A DNA stretch of 64,000 nucleotides from positions 13,649 through 77,648 of the forward strand of contig CATWBO010000004.1 of the NCBI GenBank assembly GCA_958349055.1, in the 5' to 3' direction. This DNA comes from an uncultured bacterium. GTDB lineage: Bacteria > Actinomycetota > Coriobacteriia > Coriobacteriales > Coriobacteriaceae. Both the position numbers and the translations under genes were made by a program. Of the stretch, positions 55,998 to 64,000 are shown piece after piece (the stretch's first letter is position 1; each line of letters opens with the position of its first letter). Under the pieces are notes generated by a model, which saw only the letters and a program-made list of their open reading frames with translations, did not search any database and was not told the origin of the DNA.

Positions 55998-58363
55998 TAG
56001 TGCTCGCCTCCTTCCATAACGGCTGCAATCTCTTCTTGGGAAAGCCCCAACTCCTCAGCGGAAAGCTGCGACTGCGCGATCTCCAGGTACGCTGGGCAGC
56101 TATGCAGCAGCTCCTCGTGCGTGCCAGTGCCCACCACGTGACCGTCGTCGAGCACGATGATCTGGTCGGCGTGCATGATGGTCGCAATGCGCTGGGCCAC
56201 CACGACGAGCGCGGCGTCGGTGACGTTTTTGGCCAGCTCGTCGCGCAGGCGCGCGTCGGTTTTGTAGTCGAGCGCACTAAACGAATCGTCGAACACCACG
56301 ACCTCGGGCTTCTTGGCCAAGGCGCGGGCGATGGCAAGGCGCTGGCGCTGACCGCCCGAAACATTGGAGCCGCCCTGGCTGATGGGGGAGTTGTAACCGC
56401 CCTCACGCTCGGCGATAAAGTCCTCGGCCTGGGCGATGCGCGCGGCCTCGTGCATATCCTCATCGCTCACCATGTCGCCGGCAAACTTGAGGTTGCTCTC
56501 GACGGTGCCCGAGAACAGGCGACCCTGTTGCGGAATATAGCCAATGCGGCGGCGCAGCTCGGAGAGGGTCATGTCGCGCACGTCGATGCCGTCGAGCGAA
56601 ATGCTGCCACCCGTGACGTCGTACAGGCGCGGAATCAGCTGCACGAGCGTGGACTTGCCCGAGCCCGTGGAGCCGATGATGCCGAGCATCTGGCCGGCAT
56701 GCGTGGTGAAGTTCACGCCGCTGATCACATCGGCGCGGGCATCGGGGTACTGGAAGCTCACGTCGTGGAAGCACAGCTCACCGCGCAGCGCGCTGGCTGC
56801 GGGCAGCTTGGGCGAGGCAGGGTCGTTAATGCTCGTGGGGCAGGTGATGACCTCCTCCACGCGCTCGGCGGCAACCTCGGCGCGGGGCAGAATGACCGAC
56901 ACCATGGTGAGGATCATAAACGCCATGACGATCTGCATGGTGTAGGAGATAAACGCCATCATGTTGCCAACCTGCATCACACCGTCGGACACGCCTTGCG
57001 CGCCAAACCAGACAATGAGCACGGTGACGCAGTTCATGACGAGCATCATAAGCGGCATCATAAAGCTCATAGCGCGGTTGGTGTAGAGCTGCGTGGTCAT
57101 CAGGTCGAGCGATGCCGCGTCAAATCGCTCGAGTTCGTGCTCCTCGCGGTTGAACGAGCGGATGGGCATAAGGCCGTCGAGCAGCTCGCGGGCGGTAAGG
57201 TTTACACGGTCCACAAAGCTCTGCATCTTTTTGAACTTGGGCATGGTGAGACCCATGAGCACGCCGACAACGGCCGAGACCGCGATGATAGCGACGGCGA
57301 TGGTCCACTCCAGGCCGGTGTGGTTGGCCAGGACGCGCATGACGGCGACGATACCCATAACAGGGGCCATGAGGCACATGCGGATAAACAGGGTCGCAGC
57401 CATCTGGATCTGCTGAATGTCGTTGGTGCAGCGGGTGATGAGCGAGGCCTGGCTAAACTTGCCCACTTCGGTCGGCGAGAAGTGCATAACCTTGTTGAAG
57501 GTCTCGCGGCGCAGGTCGCGGGCGATGGAGCAGGCGGTGCGCGAAGCCACGGCACCGGTCAGGATGGTGGCGACCAACGATACCAGACACAGACCAAACA
57601 TCGTGGTCGCCATGCGGCCCAGGTAGGCGTTCTGCACGTCGGCGGGGTCGATGCCCTGCGCCTTGTACTCGTCTTGCACATAGCTCACGGCGCGTTGGGT
57701 CACGATGGAGCCCGACATGGAGCCCATTTTGTCCGCCATACCGTTGGCGCCCTCGACGAGCTTGCCCTGGTCGATGAGGCCGCCTTCAACGCCTAGGCGC
57801 AGGCTCTTCATGGTGATCTTGCCACCGTCGGCATCAATCTGCTTTTGCATGTTCTGCGCCGCTGCGGCCTTCTGCTGCATCTCGGCGAGCTGCTCGGGCG
57901 TCATCGCCGCCATCTGCTCGGGGGTGGGCATGGCCTGGGCAGCGTTGTTGTCTTTCTCGCTGGACGAGCCCATCATGTCGCCCATAGAGTCGGCGTCAAT
58001 GCCCTGGTTGAGCGAAAGAACGACAGTCTCGGGCAGGCTCATAATGTCGGCAATCTTGCCTCCATCGGCACGCTCTTCCTCGGTGCCCTTGTACGTTCGA
58101 ATGCCGTTTTTGTCAGCCTTGCTAAACACGGCCTCCACAGCCTTGGCGTCCTTGGCGCCCATAAAGAGTTCGAGGTCATCGAGCGATTCGGCGCGAATGG
58201 TATCGGGCACGGGCGAGGCGATGCCGCCTTGCTGCACGCCCACGTCGACGATGTCGCTCATATAGGTAGGCAGTGCCAGATCGGCGTTACAGCTGATTAC
58301 GATAAGTACGATAGCTGCGAACAGTGCTGGGACATGCTTTTTAAAGAGCTTGAGAATCCTCAC
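55997..58363 (-). CDS. ABC exporter subunit, permease-ATPase fusion with large insertion (first subunit)
   Basis: This 788-residue protein has the same layout as its partner, with Walker A IIGSTGSGKST, signature VSGGQRQRLAIARA, and Walker B VVVFDDSFSALDYKT; the catalytic Glu after Walker B is Asp-Ser (DDS), the degenerate form usual in one half of heterodimers. It is about 200 residues longer than usual because of an insertion between the first and second membrane helices (about residues 45-260), rich in Met/Gln/Ala (MPTPEQMAAMTPEQLAEMQQ), probably facing outward. Its start overlaps the upstream marR end (58360-58363). Confidence 0.92.
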   Translation of the reverse strand: MRILKLFKKHVPALFAAIVLIVISCNADLALPTYMSDIVDVGVQQGGIASPVPDTIRAESLDDLELFMGAKDAKAVEAVFSKADKNGIRTYKGTEEERADGGKIADIMSLPETVVLSLNQGIDADSMGDMMGSSSEKDNNAAQAMPTPEQMAAMTPEQLAEMQQKAAAAQNMQKQIDADGGKITMKSLRLGVEGGLIDQGKLVEGANGMADKMGSMSGSIVTQRAVSYVQDEYKAQGIDPADVQNAYLGRMATTMFGLCLVSLVATILTGAVASRTACSIARDLRRETFNKVMHFSPTEVGKFSQASLITRCTNDIQQIQMAATLFIRMCLMAPVMGIVAVMRVLANHTGLEWTIAVAIIAVSAVVGVLMGLTMPKFKKMQSFVDRVNLTARELLDGLMPIRSFNREEHELERFDAASLDLMTTQLYTNRAMSFMMPLMMLVMNCVTVLIVWFGAQGVSDGVMQVGNMMAFISYTMQIVMAFMILTMVSVILPRAEVAAERVEEVITCPTSINDPASPKLPAASALRGELCFHDVSFQYPDARADVISGVNFTTHAGQMLGIIGSTGSGKSTLVQLIPRLYDVTGGSISLDGIDVRDMTLSELRRRIGYIPQQGRLFSGTVESNLKFAGDMVSDEDMHEAARIAQAEDFIAEREGGYNSPISQGGSNVSGGQRQRLAIARALAKKPEVVVFDDSFSALDYKTDARLRDELAKNVTDAALVVVAQRIATIMHADQIIVLDDGHVVGTGTHEELLHSCPAYLEIAQSQLSAEELGLSQEEIAAVMEGGEH

Positions 58364-58809
58364 TCGGCATCTCTCCTTTCTTGATTGCGGTCGATAATTT
58401 CGTTGAAACGCCTTAGAAGGCGCACCATCTCTTGGGTATCTGTTTCGCCGAGCTGCTCGAGGAAGGCCGCGGTGCGGTCCTCGAGTTCCCGACGCTTGAT
58501 TTCGAGATCATGGAATCCCTTGTCGGTCACTGTGACGTGTACGCGACGACGGTCGGTCTTTGAGTGCTCACGCTCAACCCAGCCCTTGGCTTCGAGGGCG
58601 CGCAGAATATTGGCGGTGCGAGCGCTCGAGACCCAGGCGCGATCAGCGAGTTCGCTCGGCGTGAGCGAACCACCAGCGAGTATGAGGGCGCGCATGACGG
58701 CCATCTCGCCGCCGAGAGCTTTGTCCGCAAAGCGCGAAATGCGCTGATGCATGCTGCCAAACTCAGTTAAGAGCTGACGCCCAAGCTCATAGAAATCGGT
58801 ATCTTCCAC
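58360..58809 (-). CDS. MarR-family repressor of the ABC exporter
   Basis: This 149-residue winged-helix protein has the MarR core LTPSELADRAWVSSARTANI, LRALEAKGWVEREHSKTDRR, RVHVTVTDKG, where DRR forms the wing. It starts the operon marR-ABC-ABC, with a 4-bp overlap with the first ABC gene. A palindrome-like site lies just upstream of its start, so autorepression relieved by the exported compound is likely. Confidence 0.9.
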   Translation of the reverse strand: MEDTDFYELGRQLLTEFGSMHQRISRFADKALGGEMAVMRALILAGGSLTPSELADRAWVSSARTANILRALEAKGWVEREHSKTDRRRVHVTVTDKGFHDLEIKRRELEDRTAAFLEQLGETDTQEMVRLLRRFNEIIDRNQERRDAE

Positions 58810-58822
58810 CGAAAACCCCTAA

Positions 58823-58843
58823 CACTAGAAACTATTTTCAGTG
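58823..58843. promoter_or_regulatory. Putative MarR operator
   Basis: CACTAGAAACTATTTTCAGTG is an imperfect palindrome (CACT...AGTG ends, AAA...TTT centre) 14 bp upstream of the marR start. Confidence 0.5.
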
Positions 58844-59096
58844 AAAGATGATACCCCTACACGTGCGCCATAATCGATAGATTTCTAGGCATGTCCCAAA
58901 AATCTACCGGAGGCTGTGCGATATAAAGGTCGTATAAACAATTCAAATTTTTCAATTACTGAAACGTTCCAAAGAACTATCATGCACGCGGTTAGGCGAG
59001 GGGTTGTCACCACCATGACGACTGGGACTCATTTTTCGCCACGTGCGATGCTCCAACTTCCCGCAAGGAGACACCTGAATCAAGGGGGTTGGAGTC

Positions 59097-59846
59097 ATGG
59101 CATTTGACTTCACGGGTAAAACCGCGATCGTTACCGGCGGCACTCAGGGCATTGGCCTCGAGATCGCCAAGGGTATCGTGGAGGGCGGCGGACACGTCGC
59201 GCTCATCGCAAGGAACGCCGCTAAGGGCGAGGCCGCAGTGGCCGAACTCGGCGAGGGCAACAAGTTCTACCAGCTCGATGTCGCCGATGCACCCAAGGCG
59301 CGTGAGACTGTCGAGCAGATTTTCGCCGATCTGCCTCAGACCAACATTCTCATTAACTGCGCCGGCGTCATCAGCACCAAGAAGTTCGACGAGATCGACG
59401 ACACCGAGTGGCGCCGCACCATCGACATCAACCTCAACGGCACCTTTACCATGATGAATGCCGTGTACCCGCACTTTAAGGCGGCCCACGCCGGCACCAT
59501 CGTCAACGTGAGCTCCGTGGCCGGCAAGATCGGCGGCGGCCTGCTTGGCACCGCAGCGTATGCCAGCTCCAAGGCCGGCGTCAACGGTCTGACCAAGGCG
59601 GTTGCCAAGGAGGGCGGCAAGTTCGGCATCCGCTGCAACGCCGTGTGCCCGTCGCTCACCCTTACCGATATGACCTCGATTCTCTCGGACGAGAACTCCC
59701 AGCGCATCATCAACGGTATCCCTCTGGGCCGCGCCGCCCAGGCAAGCGAGCCTGCGCAGATGGTGCTGTTCTTCGCTTCCGACCTCGCCAGCTTTGTGAA
59801 TGGCGAGATCGGCGACTGCGACGGCGGCATCGTTCTGGACGGGTAA
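59097..59846 (+). CDS. Short-chain dehydrogenase/reductase
   Basis: This 249-residue classical SDR has the Rossmann motif TGGTQGIG (about residues 14-21), NCAG, the catalytic Ser in NVSSVAG, YASSK (Tyr and Lys) and a C-terminal CDGGIVLDG. After the second strand it reads ARN, which favours NADP(H) over NAD(H). It precedes a kdgT-type permease; a role in a 2-keto-3-deoxygluconate or hexuronate pathway (KduD-like) is possible but the cofactor-binding part is not clearly KduD-like. Other substrates such as steroids are equally open. CAAGGGGGT lies before the ATG. Confidence 0.87.
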   Translation: MAFDFTGKTAIVTGGTQGIGLEIAKGIVEGGGHVALIARNAAKGEAAVAELGEGNKFYQLDVADAPKARETVEQIFADLPQTNILINCAGVISTKKFDEIDDTEWRRTIDINLNGTFTMMNAVYPHFKAAHAGTIVNVSSVAGKIGGGLLGTAAYASSKAGVNGLTKAVAKEGGKFGIRCNAVCPSLTLTDMTSILSDENSQRIINGIPLGRAAQASEPAQMVLFFASDLASFVNGEIGDCDGGIVLDG

Positions 59847-59865
59847 TACCCCGCGGCAATAGTTC

Positions 59866-59906
59866 GGCGACGGCCCCTGCGACTCGGGGCCGTCGCCTTC
59901 TTTCTG
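59866..59906 (+). terminator. Terminator between the SDR and kdgT genes
   Basis: GGCGACGGCCCC and GGGGCCGTCGCC form a perfect 12-bp stem followed by TTCTTTCT. It weakens the case for strict co-transcription of SDR and kdgT. Confidence 0.8.
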
Positions 59907-59952
59907 ATGTGGCCACGTGCGTAACAGCCGCACGCATCCAAAGGAGTTATAT

Positions 59953-60975
59953 ATGAGTGAATCAACCGCAGTGGAGGCACCGGCGGCCAAGGAGCCGTTC
60001 TTTAAGATGTCTTCCATCCCGGGTGCCAATATTCTGGTGCCGCTTTTGTTGGGCTGCCTGCTCAACACGCTGTTCCCCGACCTGTTCAAGACGCTCGGCA
60101 GCTTTACGCTCGGCATGACGCAGCAGGGTGCAAGCCCGCTCGTGGGCGCCTTCCTGCTCATCGTCGGCACGACGATTTCGTTTAAGAGCGCCCCTGCCGC
60201 TGCTGCCCGCGGCGCCATCATCATTGCCATTAAGCAGATCGTGGTCGTTGCCGTGTCGCTGCTCATCCTTTATGTGTTCAACGACAACCTGTTTGGTATC
60301 TCGGCCATGGTGATGCTGGCCGCTTGCACGGGTGCGAACAACGCTATGTACGCTGGACTGATGGGCACCATGGGCAATGAGGCCGAACGTGGTGCCGTCG
60401 CAATCACCACGCTGGTTGTCGGCCCTCCGGTCACGATGATCGTGCTCGGCGCTGCCGGTCAGGCTCCGATCGGCTGGTCGCTCGTGGGCGCCATCCTGCC
60501 GATCGTCGTCGGCATTATCCTGGGTAACCTCTTCCCGAGCTTTAAGAAGATGATGGCACCGGCACTTTCCGCCATCATCGTGCTCGTCTTCTTTGCCATG
60601 GGCTCGACCATGACCTTTGGCCAGCTTATCAACGGTGGTCTTCCCGGCATTCTGCTCGGCGTGATCTGCTCGGTGGTCTTTGCAATTCCCGTCATCGCGG
60701 TCGATAAGCTCACGGGCGGTACGGGTGTCGCAGGTGCGGCCATTTCGAGCTGCGCCGGAGCCAATGTGGCCACGCCTGCTGCCATGGCAAGCGTCAACGA
60801 GGCCATGTACGGCGGCGCGGTGCTCGCGACTGCCACGGCGCAGGTCGCAGCATGTGCTATCGTGACGGCCATTCTGACCCCGCTGGTCACCAGCTGGTGC
60901 TACAAGCATTTTGAGGGCCAGGGTCACGGTGACAGCAAGAAGGCCGCGACCGACAAGGTTGCCGCCGCCGCTTAA
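59953..60975 (+). CDS. kdgT: 2-keto-3-deoxygluconate permease (KdgT family)
   Basis: This 340-residue membrane protein has about ten hydrophobic segments and the KdgT layout: FKMSSIPGANILVPLLLGCL, then ACTGANNAMYAGLMGTMGNE and FAIPVIAVDKLTGGTGVAG, AISSCAGANVATPAAMASVN. It imports 2-keto-3-deoxygluconate by proton symport. The AAGGAG before ATG 59953 decides the start; an earlier in-frame ATG (59917) has none. No kdgK or kdgA is nearby, so the rest of the pathway, if present, lies outside the window. Confidence 0.9.
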   Translation: MSESTAVEAPAAKEPFFKMSSIPGANILVPLLLGCLLNTLFPDLFKTLGSFTLGMTQQGASPLVGAFLLIVGTTISFKSAPAAAARGAIIIAIKQIVVVAVSLLILYVFNDNLFGISAMVMLAACTGANNAMYAGLMGTMGNEAERGAVAITTLVVGPPVTMIVLGAAGQAPIGWSLVGAILPIVVGIILGNLFPSFKKMMAPALSAIIVLVFFAMGSTMTFGQLINGGLPGILLGVICSVVFAIPVIAVDKLTGGTGVAGAAISSCAGANVATPAAMASVNEAMYGGAVLATATAQVAACAIVTAILTPLVTSWCYKHFEGQGHGDSKKAATDKVAAAA

Positions 60976-61147
60976 TGCCAAGCGGCAATCAAAGCTAAAT
61001 AACTAACCATGCCACAGGGCGGTCCCGGGGGAAATCCCGTGGCCGCCCTGCAGTTTCTGCGGGGTCTCTGGGGCACTTTACCCTGCTAAAACTGGCATAA
61101 CAGCTAGAGTGAACGTCGTACAAAGGCAAGGAAAAATACCAAACAAA

Positions 61148-61159
61148 TCGGTGAACGGT
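61148..61159. promoter_or_regulatory. ACCGT-NN-ACGGT-like palindrome upstream of pfl
   Basis: TCGGTGAACGGT has a perfect right half and matches the copy at 11982 exactly. It is centred about 56 bp before the putative -10. Confidence 0.4.
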
Positions 61160-61188
61160 AGTTGTTCGCGCTCGCATTTCCTGCGGAT

Positions 61189-61215
61189 TTGTTAAAAACG
61201 CACTAATGGTATAAA
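61189..61215 (+). promoter_or_regulatory. Candidate sigma-70 promoter for pfl
   Basis: TTGTTA (61189-61194) and TATAAA (61210-61215) with a 15-bp spacer; TGG before the -10 may help as an extended -10 element. The leader to the pfl ATG would be about 220 nt. Confidence 0.35.
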
Positions 61216-61445
61216 AAAAGAAACATATAACAGCCCTGATGAAGGGGGTGGCTATGTTATCCTTCTCAAACGGGTGAAATCTTGGGTTTTGGGTTGCAGT
61301 TCCAAGGTGGACAAACGTTTTTCCCTGTACCAACGTGTGGTGAAGAACGGAAGAAGCCGGTAGTGCAAGCCGATAATTCAAGAATTCAATAAGCAGCGGT
61401 GTGAGAGAGCGCCGCATTACACGTAACTAGGAGCGTGGTTACACA

Positions 61446-63497
<2,052 letters not shown>

Positions 63498-63499
63498 CT

Positions 63500-63559
63500 A
63501 TTGTTAGTGCTATACTAACAATAACGATTACTGATTAGTGCGCCGGTTTCGGCCGGCGC
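63500..63559 (+). other. Two hairpins between pfl body and glycyl-radical gene
   Basis: ATTGTTAGT and ACTAACAAT form a perfect 9-bp stem with a 5-nt loop starting two bases after the pfl stop. GCGCCGG and CCGGCGC form a second stem (63540-63559). Neither has a U-run, so readthrough to the small gene is likely; they may alter mRNA processing and the ratio of the two proteins. Confidence 0.6.
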
Positions 63560-63582
63560 CTATCAATCGAAGGAGACACATT

Positions 63583-63834
63583 ATGAAGGTTTCTGAAGTT
63601 TCCGAGACTCAGGCCGATAACCTGGTCCACATGCTCGACGCTTACGCCGAGAAGGGTGGCCACCACCTGAACATCAACGTCTTCAACCGTGAGACGCTGC
63701 TCGACGCTCAGGCTCACCCCGAGAAGTACCCGCAGCTGACCATCCGCGTTTCCGGCTACGCCGTGAACTTCCACACGCTCACCAAGGAGCAGCAGGACGA
63801 GGTCATTTCGCGTACCTTCCACAACAAGTTCTAA
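63583..63834 (+). CDS. grcA: Separate glycyl-radical domain of pyruvate formate-lyase (GrcA-like)
   Basis: This 83-residue protein begins MKVSEVSETQADNLVHMLDA and continues GGHHLNINVFNRETLLDAQA, HPEKYPQLTIRVSGYAV with the radical glycine at G58. It corresponds to the last 75 or so residues of PflB. It resembles the C-terminal half of E. coli YfiD/GrcA, but is shorter. GAAGGAGA lies before the ATG. Since the only pfl in the window lacks this domain, this protein is probably an obligatory subunit rather than a repair part. The radical would be installed by a PflA activase encoded elsewhere. Confidence 0.92.
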   Translation: MKVSEVSETQADNLVHMLDAYAEKGGHHLNINVFNRETLLDAQAHPEKYPQLTIRVSGYAVNFHTLTKEQQDEVISRTFHNKF

Positions 63835-63899
63835 AGGGATTTAACTCCCGCAGGATCGCCGGGGCTGTTTGGGCTACCTCCCAAAACGTCCTCGGACAT

Positions 63900-63942
63900 G
63901 CAAAGAGGCTCGCTGCGCACTTCGTGCGGCGAGCCTCTTTGC
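63900..63942 (+). terminator. Terminator after the pfl operon
   Basis: GCAAAGAGGCTCGC and GCGAGCCTCTTTGC form a perfect 14-bp stem with an inner CGCAC-TTC-GTGCG. It is preceded by CCAAAACGTCCTCG, a phrase also found at 27628 just before the aldolase hairpin. Confidence 0.75.
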
Positions 63943-64000
63943 GTCCTGACGCTCCTATATGGCAAGGTCTTTTTTAGAATCCATTTTTCGCTCGGCCTCG

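Larger units (their letters stand above)
60976..61445. other. 470-bp control region upstream of pfl
   Basis: The left part holds a GC-rich hairpin at about 61013-61045 (GGGCGG... with ...CCGCCC) that may end the kdgT transcript. Further right come the palindrome at 61148 and a putative promoter. No gene is seen. A tract AAGAATTCAAT is found near 61380. Confidence 0.5.

Noticed and set aside
56000..57796. A 598-codon plus-strand open frame
   Set aside because: It is antisense to the ABC exporter gene, which has intact Walker and signature motifs.

Overview
The window looks like chromosomal DNA of a gut-dwelling member of the Coriobacteriia, most likely Collinsella or a close relative. This is inferred from the high GC content, strong AGGAGG-type ribosome binding sites, several membrane-sensor LuxR regulators, a strictly fermentative gene set (PTS sugar uptake, pyruvate formate-lyase, agmatine catabolism, an A-type flavoprotein) and many intergenic palindromes. 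No rRNA, tRNA or CRISPR array was seen.

Positions 1-27600 are mainly a lactose/galactose region. It opens with the 5' end of a galM-type mutarotase, divergent from a DeoR-type repressor. Two tandem modules follow, each with a GH1 6-phospho-beta-galactosidase (lacG), a fused lactose EIIC-EIIB (lacE) and a divergent LacI repressor. Next come a single EIIA (lacF), lacA-lacB-lacX-lacC of the tagatose-6-phosphate pathway, galK-galT with their own LacI/GalR regulator, an FprA flavoprotein, and a second DeoR regulator divergent from a class II aldolase that probably completes the pathway. The three LacI genes sit beside three different operator sequences. A 10-bp-period direct repeat (TGTTC...TGTTY) stands upstream of galM/deoR, lacF and lacA and is a plausible DeoR operator.

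Positions 27600-34200 hold a HAD phosphatase, an AraC regulator, a MutT-Vsr repair fusion and a BceAB-like ABC pair. Positions 34400-48900 form an agmatine/amine region: putrescine carbamoyltransferase, two agmatine deiminases, two APC antiporters, an amidohydrolase, a MATE exporter and three LuxR-type regulators. No carbamate kinase is visible in it.

Positions 49000-64000 hold an AlbA/Schlafen-like ATPase, a GNAT acetyltransferase, a decayed IS110-family element, DAHP synthase, a MarR-controlled heterodimeric ABC exporter, an SDR dehydrogenase, a KdgT permease and pyruvate formate-lyase. The last is split: the catalytic body and the glycyl-radical domain are separate genes.

The intergenic DNA is unusually structured. 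It contains two arrays of about 80-bp stem-loops beside the lac modules, several long perfect or near-perfect inverted repeats, an identical 28-nt hairpin after two unrelated genes, iteron-like repeats before three ATPase genes, and a dispersed ACCGT-NN-ACGGT palindrome upstream of carbon and fermentation genes.
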